Below, in pieces: positions 35,573 to 48,990 of a DNA stretch of 64,000 bases (within the stretch, counting starts at the first letter, position 1; each line of letters begins with the position of its first letter). Below the pieces are notes generated by a model that searched no databases, was not told where the DNA came from, and saw only the letters and a program-made list of their open reading frames with translations. A program made the translations under genes and the position numbers. This DNA is from Anoplopoma fimbria. Its lineage: Eukaryota; Chordata; Actinopteri; Perciformes; Anoplopomatidae. The stretch covers positions 18,117,624 to 18,181,623 of the forward strand of contig NC_072464.1 in NCBI RefSeq assembly GCF_027596085.1, given 5' to 3'.

Positions 35573-35616
35573 TGGGTGGGTGTGTGTGTGTGTGTGTGTG
35601 TGTGGGGGGGGGGGGG
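35573..35616. repeat. G/T-rich simple repeats
   Basis: (GGT)n at about 35553-35571 runs into (TG)n and then a G14 run ending at 35616. Intronic. Confidence 0.9.
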
Positions 35617-36152
35617 GTATTTATAGCAGCCTCTGCCGCCCATTGCAGCCCTTTTTCTGGATGCATTTTAGAGCTGACTGCAGTGATTATTCCTCACCCT
35701 TAAAGAAACAGGGTGGGTTTTTGGATGCAACTGTGAATAATTCATTGAGAAGCCACGAGAAACTGGGTTGTTTACGAAGCTATATTATTATTGGGCAGAC
35801 TGGCACTAGTGGAGGGTGGAGGGGGGGGGGGGAGCTCAAGGAGCTGGTGGAAGAGGAGGAGGAGGAGGAGGAAGGTTGATTCACAAGCTTGAAAAGGGAT
35901 GCTGCAGAGCACCCTCGGCAGGCAGGCAGACAGGGAGGGAGGAGAAAGTGCTGGAAAAGAACAGCATGATTCCCTGGTCCCATGCAGGAAGCTGCTCCTC
36001 CTCCAGTAAGTGGCTTAATACATGGTTGTTTTTTTAAGAGCCTGAATCAAGAGAGCCCCTCATAAAAAACGTTAATGTACAAAAATCCCCTCCATTACCA
36101 CCACCATGACGTTTCTTCTCTGAGTCTGTGCAGCAGGTACAGGTTGTTTGTA

Positions 36153-36268
<116 letters not shown>

Positions 36269-38189
36269 GGGTGTGAGAGTCAGGGACAGAGGGAGAGGGA
36301 GGGAGGAGGCTGTATAGCTGCACCTGTTATGTCTGTCAATTGCTTTTCCTGGTGCAGACAGGGTTCAAGGTGGGACAAAGAGATAAAATGTGTGATTGAT
36401 CCTTCGTATTGTCACATTTGAGCCACTATGCCCATCACATATCTATTATCCTTTGCTAAAAAGATATGTTTCGGGGCCTTAATCTCCGTGACAACCTTGT
36501 GCTTGACGATAATACTCACCTTAGGCAAAGCTTTAAAAACATTCTAAAAACTATGGAACACTATCTTAAAGTAAACATTGAATAAAGTCAGTGTTTTATT
36601 GGATTAGTAGAAAGAAGTCCGCCTTGTTATTGTTTCTCTCATAATCTACTACAGTTTCTGATGATATCCCGAACAGAATGGGGGATGTAGACATGCACAC
36701 ACAGAGATCCATCTAATGTCTAGTGTGACCTTCTTCCTCATTCATTAAGCAATGAAATATGTGCATACGCAGCAGAAACTGGTTAGTTCCCAGTCAGGTT
36801 TAAATGAAAAATATGTAAATGTAGAGGTAATGGCTTGAAGCGAATAAGCATGTTTCCTGAATGTATATCCAACTCACATAGGCCCAAATCATGTTAGTAG
36901 TAACCAATAAACAATGACACATACATTTTCTTTTGTATTTCATATGAACACAGCAGAGACAAATACAAGGCAATAACCTACATTTTCCATTTCCAGTTAT
37001 TGCCCCAACTATTTTTAGATTGGATCTTGACTTTCTAACAGGGGTATAAATCTGTGAGCTGGTGCAGTGTGTGTAGGAGGCTCTGGCATCTTGGCTAACT
37101 TCTCAAAGTTAGTCATGACTCCTGTCCTTACTGTGCGTGTGGGAAGATGCAACAACTCATTTGGTTTGGATTCTACAGCATTTCTACGTGCTTGTAGTGA
37201 ATAATGTTGTAGCACCCATTAGCAGAGGTGCTGAAACAAGGTTATGGTGAAATCTCAATCAGACCGAAGGAGTAAATGAAGGAAAACGGGAAGTTTCTTT
37301 GTCTCTCTGTCTGTTACTTTTGTGGCCAAACACTAGCTTCGTCACCAACCCTATTATTTCAATTTTGTCTGAAAACAAAGAAAAGGTATTATTGTAGTTG
37401 GCGCACCCCATGTCAGTGTTGAAGTTACAGAAGAAAGACAGGAGGCTTAATGATGGTTGAGGCCAAGCAGATTTTATATATTTACTGGTTTGCATTTCTC
37501 AAAACACCCTACATTCCAAAGTCATGTTCCCCCAAAAGGTTTTGAATCAGGTTGTTTCTTGTCAAACCCCCAAAAACAGAAGTGGTTCCAACACAAAACT
37601 CTTCAAACATTCATGTCCCAAAAATGTCAAACATGATTATCAAAAAAAACTAGAATACAAACAGCACTTTCCCTCTGGCTGAAACTACAGTACAGCAACC
37701 CAAACAAGAGGAGCCAAAAAAAAAAAAAAAAAAACGGGACTATGCCCCATCTCAAAAATAGTCTAGCAAAACTGCAGAGTTGGCAAAATATCGTGAACTA
37801 TGTTGAGGTTGTTTGACTGCAATTTCAAACTTGCAGAACCCAAAAGTGCACAATATGTGGTCAGATAAGGAGTCTGGAGATTACAGAGAATTTACAAAAA
37901 GAAAACTTATTGTCTGCAGTAGGAATGTAGATGAAAATACTCTGACAGTGAGGGAGGTCAGAGCAAATGACCAGACGGGAAGGCCAAAAAGGTGCAAATA
38001 AAGGCTGAACAAGAGTTGTATGCACAATATTGTCTCGGAAAATTTGCCAAGCCCTAGACTGGGGTGGGCTATTTCAGTGAATGCCATATTGGGTTGTCCA
38101 ACTGAGAGACCAATACCTAGAAAATATTGCACAATCATGATCTCTGGTGCCGCATGCTGATGACAGGATCAGGATTTGCCATAAACAGC

Positions 38190-38480
38190 TTGAATCATGG
38201 ATCTGTTTTGACTGATCTATATAGCGTCTTTCTAGTCTTCCAACCACTCTACACTACATGCCAACAGTCACTCATTTACAGACACATTCATACACGCCAT
38301 GCAAGGGGCCATCCGACCATCAGGCACAAAATGAATGCACATTCACACAATGATGGCACAGTCTTCGGAAGCAATTTTGGGGTTCAGTATCAAGGACACT
38401 TGGACATGTGAACTGGAGGAGCCTGGAATCAATCCACCAATCCTCCATTAGTGGACAACCCGCCCTATGCTGCTCTAATT
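38190..38480 (-). mobile_element. tRNA-derived SINE, copy 3, decayed, minus strand
   Basis: Reverse orientation of the same family: TATATAGCGTCTTTCTAGTC at the tail end, CAAGGACACTTGGACATG (core, inverted) near 38390, and GGAATCAATCCACC as a degraded inverted B box near 38427, ending in TGCTCT. Many substitutions, so older than copies 1 and 2. Confidence 0.7.
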
Positions 38481-40482
38481 TATATTTTTCCATCAGCAAC
38501 TTGCATGTAAAAGGTGTTACTTGCAATGATAAACCGACAGATGAGTATCAACCGACTCTGCAATCTGTCTTAGGTTTTGTTTTTTTGAGGCTCATTGTTT
38601 TGGTATTCAAGGCACAACTTTACTGATTTTTCTCTTTCAGGGAGCTGGGTTAAAAAAAACAGCAAACCAAAAAATCCCACTGTAAACTACCTGCTCAACA
38701 TCTGTCAGACAGATTTACAAATAGCTGGTGAACATTATGAAGCATTTAGCAGTTAAATAGGAACAAATTTCCCAATTTCCACTATCGGATTGGTGGAGAC
38801 CAAAACAGAGCTCACCTTTAGTGACTATTGGGATTACAATCACCAGGTGGACATAACCACAACTCCAAATGAATGCTTATGTTTATCTGTATCTGCTTGA
38901 TGTTTAAGGCAATGTTTTACTTACAAGTTCACCATATAAACCTAAAACAGTCAAAGTCAATGTTGTGCTCACAGTTTGTTCTTGCTGCCTCTGAATCTAA
39001 CATTTAAAAAAATAACTAAAATAGTGTGCTCTAAAAAGGGGGCCCAATCACAAATATAAGATTTGCAAAAGTAGTAAGGCTATTGCACTGAATTACCAAA
39101 TATATAGGAAAAAAGAATCTCTTCACAGTTGGAGAACCACTTACAGCCAGATGTTTGATGCTAATTATTGCCAGCGTCTGTCATAGTGACAGTCATTTGC
39201 ATTCTGGGAAGTCGTTACCTCAGATGAATTTTTTCATTTTGCATGAGCCTATCTTTTTTTACCCTGTCACCTCTCTAAAGTGGAGAAGCGACTATAGAAT
39301 CAATGAAAAGTTCTGTTACTCATATCCATTTAGTGCTAGTTGTAGCTGTGTAGAACATGGTTCAAGCCCCCTTAAGTGAAATTTCTGAATATACTCTCAG
39401 TCACAGATGAATGTAAGTGGATGTGAAAAAATAGTGTTGCCTTAGTCTGACAGAAGAGCACTTACTTAAATGCATCTTTGGTTTGTGACTTATAACGATG
39501 TAGAAGTAGTACAAACTATGCCAGGATCCTTCAACAATCATGTGTGCGATCTATGACTGGTTCTTTGTAGCTTTGTGATCAGTCACTTGTAAAATTGTTA
39601 CATGCCCACTCAGAACCTTGCAAAAGCACGGAAGATACGTAAGCTCTGTACCCACACTTGTTTCTGCAGAGACAAACCATTTTTAAAAACCCAAAGTCAA
39701 AGGCGACGGAATGTAATGCATGAGTGTTACAGTATTTTAGGAGAAAATGCTCTTCAGTGTCAAAGTCAAACACTTTGTACGCCCAAACATCCACAGATAA
39801 ATCTTCCCTAAGAGGTTTTGCTTTGCCATAACAGTTACATGACACCACTTTCACCTTTGCTTCTTTGAGAGAAGAATCGTTATTTGCACGACTGATACAT
39901 CTTGACCCCTATTCACATAATCTCCTTTAATAAATGATTAATCTAAAACAGTAGCACTCTTACATTTCAAATTAGATTTCATTGTAAAAAGAAAACCATG
40001 TCCATTAGGATAATCAGAATGATACAGAATGACTCATTTTACATAGAGATTGTGCCACATTATGCAGCCAGCCCTGCAGGAACACAAATGGACATTTTAA
40101 TAGGACTAATGGACTGAAAGATGCATGCTAATATCTATTATTTGGTCTACAACAGTCCTGATTAATTTTTGTCAAGGATTTTGGTACACCAGCATGTTAG
40201 CAATGTCATGTCATTTAGGTAAATGAACCACCGTGCCAAAGTACTGCCCATAGACTGTATATATGAAGTGGCTATAGTCACCTTGATGTCATCCATTGGT
40301 TTGTGGACTATGGTTTTGAAGCTTCAAGGTTGGCGTTTTATCCGTTGCCATCTTGGTCTTTGGCTGTCCCCATCTTAATTTTTTGCCTCCAGAAGTGCTT
40401 GTTTATCATATTCTATTGTAAATTTTTATATTTCAAATTGTATCTTTGTCTTGTACTATTGCACTGCGCTTATTGTAAAAAG

Positions 40483-40519
40483 ATTCTGATTCTGATTCTG
40501 ACTCTGATTCTGATTCTGG
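40483..40519. repeat. (ATTCTG)n tail
   Basis: About six hexamers with one change (ACTCTG), probably the 3' tail of a truncated retroelement inside the repeat above. Confidence 0.85.
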
Positions 40520-40904
40520 AAACAAGAGGGTGAAGCTGAGTACAACACATCTGTAGGCGACCAAAATGTTCAAATGAACTTTCATGAACTGAAAAAAAAC
40601 GTTGTTAAAGGGTTGAAGTTCTAAAACAAAAACACAGACAATTTTCGGACCAGAATACGGCATGACAGTGACCTGTCAATCACAAGGTAGCCGCACCCTA
40701 AAGCATTCCCTCTTTTACCGACTATTCTACTTAAATGGGACCATAATTTACTAAATGAACATCATGCTGTATTGAAGAAAATGGAAACTAATGACTGACA
40801 AACTTGAGTTATAATGTTTACTGAGGTTTTAAATCAAGTGAGGAGTAGAGTCATTTTCTCATAGACTTCTATGCAACCAGACTTCTTTTTGCAACCAGAG
40901 GAGT

Positions 40905-40918
40905 CGCCCCCTGGTGGC
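40905..40918 (-). promoter_or_regulatory. CTCF-like motif
   Basis: CGCCCCCTGGTGGC is the reverse complement of GCCACCAGGGGGCG, a full match to the vertebrate CTCF core. It lies in the dispersed repeat at 40248-40940, so similar sites probably exist genome-wide. Binding is inferred. Confidence 0.55.
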
Positions 40919-43900
40919 TATTAGAGAAAACGATGCCTGGTTTTGTAACTGCACACTCATATTATTGTAGTAAATGGTGTGCTTTTTTTTGACAGGTAAC
41001 TTATTTATATGTCCAATAATAAACCTGATCAGATTTTGTCAATAGAATCTCCAATGGATGTTTTTTTACAATGTTAGCTTGTTAGATAGTTTGTATTGTA
41101 TAATGAAATCGATTTATTACACACAAGTGAATTTATCTGGTAGTATGAGGAACTAATTTGCTTTCTACACGATGAGTAATTTCCCCCAACACTCTGAACG
41201 CTCCTTATAGACAGTATTCAGTATATTGATCCTGGAGACTTGTTAATCGCTGTGCTGCTAACTGACAAATTGGCTCCTCAGTATTAAACAAGGGTTGTGA
41301 GTAAATGCTGAAATCCTCAGCAGTATGTTTAACCATTAGCACAATGGTTTTAGCGCAATTCTCCAGTTGGTCCAGCATAAATATTTCGCTGAAGAATACA
41401 TTTTTTGTAAAACTCCTGGTTTAAGATCAGAGGTTAGGGGATGTATGATAGGGCTTGTGAAAATGACATCACCTCACTCCCTCAGAAGCGACCCACGAGC
41501 TCTCTTGGGTGTGATGACTCAGTGGGTTGACTTCCAGCTAGTCTCACATTACCATGTGTCAACTCCCTGTCAGAAGCCACAGTGTGGGATCAATTAAGGG
41601 GGAGTTGAAGTCAGGCTGAAAGGAGAAAGATGCTGAAAAAGCAATAGGAGTGGAGAGATCAGTAAACGGTATACAAGTGAGAATCGTTTCCAAAAAGTAC
41701 AGTGTGTGTGTCTGTTTGTGTGTGTCTATTTTTGTGTCTGCAGTATCCATTTTTTTCGCTTTTGTGCTTGAGAATCCATCTGCCTGACTCACTTTTTTAT
41801 ACCCTTCTATTTTACAAACTGGTCTCTGTGGCATGAGTAAAAAGCACATTATTAAAGTGAAATTATTGTTATTAAAGTGTTGAAAAGAGCAGCAGTAGAG
41901 CCCACTGAGACAGAGTATGTATGCTACGATGGTGCTGTAAAAACAAGCCAAAACGGCAGAAACATGAAACAGAAACACGGTCAATGTTCTGAATGCGGCA
42001 GTGTGTGTTCAAGAAAGAGAAATAACCACCTCTTGGTTTTGTGTGGGCTTTCAAACTGCTTTGTCCATTCTGTCTAGGTGACAGCAGACTGCCTGCCTCA
42101 CCTCATGCTGTGCAAATATAATAAAGTGTGCTTTTTCAAACAGCCGTTCATTTCACTCAACTGTATATCACTTCACTCTCATGAAGTCGGTTTTCCCTTT
42201 GCACGATTAATCAACCATAACTCCTCTTTTTGTGTGATCCGATGCTCCTAATGAGAACAAATTATTGTCAATTTTTCTTTTATTTCTTACAGAAAACTGT
42301 AAAACCTGTTTATTTTTCTTTATATCCTTACCATTCAAGTTATAACCATAGATGTTATGAAGGAGAACAACTCTAGGCAACTATCAGAGCCCAACCCTTT
42401 TCTTTTTTCATATCGTTGTCGCTTGTGATTAAGAGGCTACATCAATGTTCTGAGGAGAAAGGAAATCCACTGTTGACCCACAACATAGATTTTGTACAGA
42501 AAAATCATTAAATGCAATAAATGCTTCAAATTACACAGATGTTCTGCAGATGGTCTTCATGAGTAAAACACACCGTCTTTTGTTGTCCCTGCATCCTTTA
42601 ACTTGTCAATCGTCAAGCTACTTGCAGAGAAACATCTATTTCAATGATGCACACATTAATTGCCTTTTACTGCAGGAGAAAATATGAGCAAAAACAAACA
42701 TCGTTTCAGTAGAAGAGCAAGAGTACGGATTTAATACTTAATTATGGAAAACAGTCCACTTGGAACTGCAGTGCCGCAAAGCTTTAACCCAACATACAGT
42801 TTCACCCTTGCCACTCTGAGTGGATAGTGGCTTCTCTGCTCTTAAGTGCTACTCTCAAGCTCTTGACAAACCTCATATACTTGATGTCTCTCTGGAAGTA
42901 TATGAGAGGAGTATGCAGAAGCCTGAGTTGAGGTTTTTCGTATGTTTTTGTTGTCGTTCTATAATAGAAAAACACGGCTCGTTACAGAAATTTCAGAAGT
43001 TTCTTCTCTTTTTCGAAATTCACGTGAAATGTGCGTACAAGATTTTTTAACAGTGTATGCAATAGTGTAATTAAGAGACTTTATTCAGGGAAGAATACAT
43101 GTGGTGAAACTACTAGTGTGCAAGCTTATCACTCAAGCTAACCACATTTGTTCACAGACAGATAACTACAGTTACTATCTAAAACATTTTTAAATTTACT
43201 GGCATAAAAAAAATCAGGCACCTATTCAAACTTTACAATAAAGAAAGATAATATTAGGAAACTCCTGTTTCTCAATCTTTTGTTTTGAAAATCAACCATA
43301 CTAGGATGTGGGCTCTTCACAGTGATCATGAGTTGGGCAGTGACATTTTACATTAAAATGTTGTGGGCAGGAACACGTGACTATTTTGTCTATCAAGCCT
43401 AAGGCATGATGCTTATACCAAGTCTGATTGGCGTATACGCCTGCTGTTGCGGTTAGGAGGTTAAACCACATATACAGCACATCCACACATGGCTGGTTTC
43501 TGACCCCACGTCTGCATGAAAGCTCGACATGAAGCCACAGCGTGCAATCACAACAATCACCTCTTCCACACCCTCCAAACAAAATAGTGCTTAGCGCTTG
43601 CATAATAGAAATGATGTGTATTTGGCTATTAAGCCCACGCTTTCATCTGAAGAGACACATGCTTAACATTTAGTACATTTGATCCTTAAAGGGTTTGTGT
43701 TCAAGATAAAAAACTGAAGTGTTTTCATTTGTCCATGTGTGGTTATGTACTTGTACATAATTATAAAATATACAATTTTACAGTACTTTGAAGCTGCACA
43801 TACATATATACATACATATAAGTGTCTCTCCCCCACTCTCTCTGGCCACACACATAACACTGTGTCGTCTGCAACTGTCATACAAATGAACCCGCTACAG

Positions 43901-46075
43901 TCAGCAGGGAGGGAAGCTTACCCAGGCTCATTCATTCGTTTTCATATTTCAGAGCTCTCACACTGCATTCTCACCCTGTTCACATTCATGTGCTGTTCTG
44001 TGTGTGCAGCAAGCGCATGGAGGAAGTGCTTATAAGACCTGCATCAGCCTCAGTGATGAATGCAAGTCTTCTATTTGCACATTCTGCCATGTTGGTTGTT
44101 GGTGCTCTGCAAACTATTTAGTGGGCAAACAGTTAAGTTTTTACTTTCCGTGACTGGGAAGAAGCTTATAAATGCTAGAATTAATATTTTTTATGTCAAA
44201 TGAATATTGGTTTCACTCATATAATGAACCAATAGATAATTATCACCTGGCACTGTAGTTCCACTCACCTCATTTCTGTTCACTCTCACAGATTTCATCA
44301 GCGTTGATTCCAGCAGTAATTTTCTGCAAAAAAAGATCAGACAAAACCCACATATTTCCCTCAGGGGATAGAGGAGACCAAAACGGAGCTAAAAGAACAA
44401 ACAATATCAGACATTAACACCGCGCCATGCTAATGTTGCTCCTCGTCTGTCCGATGTGTAAACAGGAAATCATCTCCAAATCAGTGGCCTATAATCAACT
44501 TGATGAGGTGGAAATATGTCAGTCAAAACATAAAAAAATCTGTCAATGCAGGTTTAAATACATATGAATCCACTATGTATCCCATAAAGCCATGCAGATC
44601 TCCCAGTAGCTGTTTTGGTGATTTGGTTATAAATAAATAAATAGCCTTTCCATGTAAAAATGGGGTTAAATCTAGTTAAAAGCTGCAGCTTGACATCTGG
44701 ATTGGGTATGGCAGCTGGTTCAATCTCATTTCAATAACTATATTCCAAGTTAGCAGGTTCCATGACAAAACAACTTCAAAAGACTGTTTTGTCCCGAGGC
44801 TTTAGAAGGCGCATCCCTTTTTTATTTTACTCTTACAGGTTTGGACAGTGTTCATATTAACTGTGTGGTAAATTTGCAAAGAAATAAGAAGCAAAGATAA
44901 GCAATAAAATTGCCCTTGACCCTGAGGTAGACTGTCTATCTATAGTCTATCTGAACAACAGGATAGACAATTGGTTAGAAAATACAGGCAAGAGTGTTTC
45001 TGACAAGAAATGAACCGTATCCTGCTGTGTTGTGTAACTGCCGTGTGTTTCAACTCATTTTATCACATTCAGAAAGCCCTGATCTCCTCTTCCACTCCTC
45101 CCCCAGACGTCTTCGCTCTTACCAACATTTTGATTTGCCTCTTTTTTTTTGGCCGCTCCTGCCTAGATCAAAGGAATTTTAGAGCAACCTCAAAATATCT
45201 CTCTTCAGACACGGTTGGGGGGGAAGCCTCGTGTATCTTTGTTTGTTTGATGGGCGCTCCGACTTTATAACGTCTCTATGAATTGGAGTAGATGTATGTG
45301 ATGGGAATACTCTACTTTTATCTGCACCGTGTCTCTCGTCCTGATGTTTAGCCTGAGGGGACAGGTGTTACAACACCTGCGTGAAGCAGAGGCACAGTTT
45401 GTATGCACACAGGCATCACGTATCACTCACAAAGGCAAACTGCATGTATTATATCATATTACATCACATTTATTAAACTGACACTTCACCCAGCTACTTG
45501 TAATGTAAGTGATATTAAAGCATGTTAGCCACCAACTGAAGAAAGATGAAATGACTGAATCACACATTGTTGAGAAAAACAGACCAAGCATTTGCATTGC
45601 TCTTACTGTAATTATTATAATTATACGCTATTAATATTCACCCTTGTAAACCTGTAACTCTCCGTCTATTAACAACTGTTCCACAACAGTTTTTTTCTCC
45701 GTTAAATCTTAAATTTGTTGCTTGGTCTGTGCTCTAATAATTGTATAAATCAGTATGTGTGAAAATTGAATTTACATAAGGTACTTTTTGTGCCTTCTAA
45801 CTTGAATTAGATGATATAATTCCCATGTTTGTTGGGCTATATGTGAAAAACAACAACCTTAAAGCACAGAAAAATACATTCCATATAGAATATTGAATTG
45901 CTTAATTAAAAGCGGTTCCCTCTTGTACAACACTGTGTGGATGTGGGCTAATTTAACAGCTGCTCTAACATCACTTACTGAGGTGTGTAGCCAGATGTGC
46001 AGAGCACTTCAATCAACAGAGGACAGTTTTCTACTTTGTGTGATTCAGGGTTGATTGCCCTTGTGGATTTACATA

Positions 46076-46097
46076 CAGTGTTGTCATGACAACACTG
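46076..46097. repeat. Perfect 22-bp palindrome, RFX-like
   Basis: CAGTGTTGTCATGACAACAC followed by TG reads the same on both strands. Its core GTTGTCATGACAAC resembles the symmetrical X-box bound by RFX factors (GTTGCCATGGCAAC), with a matched change in each half. Confidence 0.8.
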
Positions 46098-46982
46098 AAA
46101 CCTTCCCATTTGATTACCGGTGACATGTGGGCTTTCCCACTCATCTAGACTAATCTTTTGTGACACATATAGGTCTAAACTAGAGCTAAATATTTTAATG
46201 TCAGTTCAATAAATGTTTTCAGTAAAACAATATTGTAGTTTTCAAACTGATAGAAGTATTCTGGATTGTTGAACATTGCTTTTACATACAATTTACATAT
46301 GTTTATATTGAGATTCAATTCAATAAAGATATGTGATCATGGACCAGGGATCAAAAAGTGAGATGAACGCCATACATAAGGGATCTTGTGATCACACAAA
46401 AATGATTTGCTTGATCAACAGCACAGCATTTTGTTTTTATGGACAGGGATCTGAGAAAGCATCTTCTTGTTATTATTAAATACAAATACACAACGCGCTG
46501 ACATGGTAATCATCTGCCCTACACACCTCACCTTTTGGGAGGGTTAAAAAATGTGAACCTTTCTTAGGAGGGATTCATAGATTGTGGCATGGGGAAGATT
46601 CTCGAAGAACATTCTTGTAATAATGCTCATAACAGAAGCGTTTTTGATTATATTAAAAGTCTGTGTCGCAGCTCATTTCATCGTTGGAAAGTGATTTTTG
46701 CTATTATTAACAGCAATGTTGGACTGAATTTATTAGATGTTTTGTCCCTAGTAAATTGATTATAAAATGTTCACACAGATGCTATCCGTTCAATGAATAC
46801 AGTCAGAATTTTTGACCCAATGTTTCCCCATTTATTGTTAATTTTGCAAAAAGAAGGTTGAGTCCTTTTCTCATTCCTCATTCAAGCAACTTTTCAAATT
46901 TCTTTATTCATGTATTAGACTCATAAGGTCTCGATTCCTATTACATAGAGCATGATCATATTTTTGAATGTAGAGTAACAAC

Positions 46983-47111
46983 ATCCATCCATCCATCCAT
47001 CTTCCGTAACCTGCTTATCCAGTTAAGGGTCGCGGGGGTGCTGGAGCCGATCCCAGCTGTCAATGGGCGAAGGCAGAGTACACCCTGGACAGGTCGCCAG
47101 CCTATCACAGT
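46983..47111. repeat. Teleost interspersed repeat with (CATC)n head
   Basis: (CATC)n, then TTCCGTAACCTGCTTATCCA, AGGGTCGCGGGGGTGCTGGA, and TACACCCTGGACAGGTCGCC. This string recurs very widely in fish genomes. Only about 130 bp is present here. Family name not determined. Confidence 0.65.
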
Positions 47112-48948
47112 AGAGTAACAACAATGAAGCTGAAAACGTCATAAAAACGCTGTGTCTTATGGGAAACATCACATTATTACGGCTCGCGCCTGAACCCTGT
47201 GAACCCACCTTAAAATGCTGCGTGAGCTCAGAAGGAGATGCACGCATTTAAAGGGTCATATCGCTAATTATCTTCTGGCCATTGTTTTCATATTTGGTGT
47301 CACCGAGGGAAAAGAAGGTGTCTCTCAACGTCTTTAACACAGATATGGTCTGGATAGTTAAATTAGATAAATGTTTGTTTACAGCCGAGAGCTAACTTAT
47401 GTCAAAGTTATCTTAAAAACCAGAGTTGTCCCGTCCAAAATGCTGAATGACGAGCTGCAATGAATTTTAACGCTAACGGTTAATGACCAAACATTTCAAC
47501 ATCAGTGTTAGATTAAACATAATGTCACGTTAAGCTTGCGTTTAGATGTGTGCTTGTTTTCAGACCAATATCCAACCTGCTGAAGCTAACGTTAGCTTAA
47601 CATTAACAATAAATGTTAAAAACCGATAGCACTTTGAAACAGTTGACCACACCTGCTGTTAATTAAACAAACTACGTTTTGGATATGAATTAAATGTCCA
47701 TTGTCCCTCTGACTTCTTCATTGTCATTAACATGTGTGTCTTTTCTTAATTAGGGACAAGCCATTTTAGTGTGGGTGTGCTTGTTGTACTCCAGAGCTAG
47801 GTTACAATATGGTGACCTCATTAGCTAATTCAATATTTTACAAGAAACAACATTTAACTTACACGTAAGACTATGGCCTCCCATATACAGTAACGTTACA
47901 TTTCTCTCCATTTACATTCCCTGCCACATACATGCTTCTATCACTATGCATTATTCACCACTTGCAGTACTCCTGCTTCAAACTGCACATCACAAGTGGC
48001 CTCTTCATCCATTCCTCCATTTATCTTTGCTGTCTTCGTAATGCTCACCCTGTGCATTTGATGTTGTGTAGAGGAATGTATCCAAGCACCATTAAGGTCA
48101 AGCCGTAGAGTCTGCTCAGTGCTCTGCTCCTATATCCCACCACAACAGCATCTGCTGAGGTCCTGCAGTGTGCCATATTGAAGGGGTCGATGCAGTGAAT
48201 CAATCAAGTCCAGCCAGTTTGAACTCGCTGACCCCCTGTCTCTAAGTAGCTCTGAAGAGCCACAGAGATGCAGTGTTAGAAAAGATAAGAAAATGACATA
48301 AATCTTTTTGCACGTGTCAAGTACAGACACGGCGCTCAGAAAGCACATAAGCTAGACTTCAACCAAGTGTTGTTTGCTGTAGCTCCTTGCATTATTGCTA
48401 ATTAGTTTCGGCTAATATAATGGTACACTGACCACGTTTGTCTTTTTCGTATTGGCAAAAGCAATGATCAGCACTCCCTAAAGATGTGAAGCCAGGCCTG
48501 CTACCTTAACATATCATCCTTAACATATATAAGTCTTTGCTAATAAGGAAGCATGAGGAGGATAGATGTTTCAGAAAACAGATTTGTTAGTCTTAGAGTT
48601 TAGCTATTATTTCTTTATAATTATTTATTTATGCATTCACACACTCGCTTTGTTAGAAAATTGCACACGCTGCAGAGAGCTGGTACTGAATACCATATGG
48701 TAACAGAAAATGTGAAAAGAAATCCATGATGAATAAGCTGCATATATAGCTTTTTTTTACCTAAATGTTATGGACAATTACTATAATCCCATTAAATTCT
48801 AATGTCATATTTCACCGTGTCGATCTGTGCTTGGAGATAAAGCTGCTCAATGCACAATTTGCTGGCAGTGGAAGACATGTTTGCTGGTTGCTATTTATAG
48901 AACTAGGGGTCTAGACCAGCTCTGCAGCTGAACACTATGTGGAGAGAG

Positions 48949-48990
48949 AGGATTGGTGGGTGGCATTAGAGGATTGGTGGGTGGCATTAG
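48949..48990. repeat. Two-copy 21-bp tandem repeat
   Basis: GATTGGTGGGTGGCATTAGA occurs twice back to back, followed by a third partial GGTGGGTGGG. Confidence 0.85.

Larger units (their letters stand above)
40248..40940. mobile_element. Dispersed teleost repeat with nested retroelement end
   Basis: Starts CCATAGACTGTATATATGAA and ends around GGTGGCTATTAGAGAAAA. The internal text (TGGGACCATAATTTACTAAA, TCTCATAGACTTCTATGCAA, GACTTCTTTTTGCAACCAGA) belongs to a repeat I recognise as very common in fish genomes, probably a non-autonomous DNA element. It appears interrupted at about 40390-40520 by a second insertion ending in (ATTCTG)n, typical of a non-LTR retroelement tail. Confidence 0.6.
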
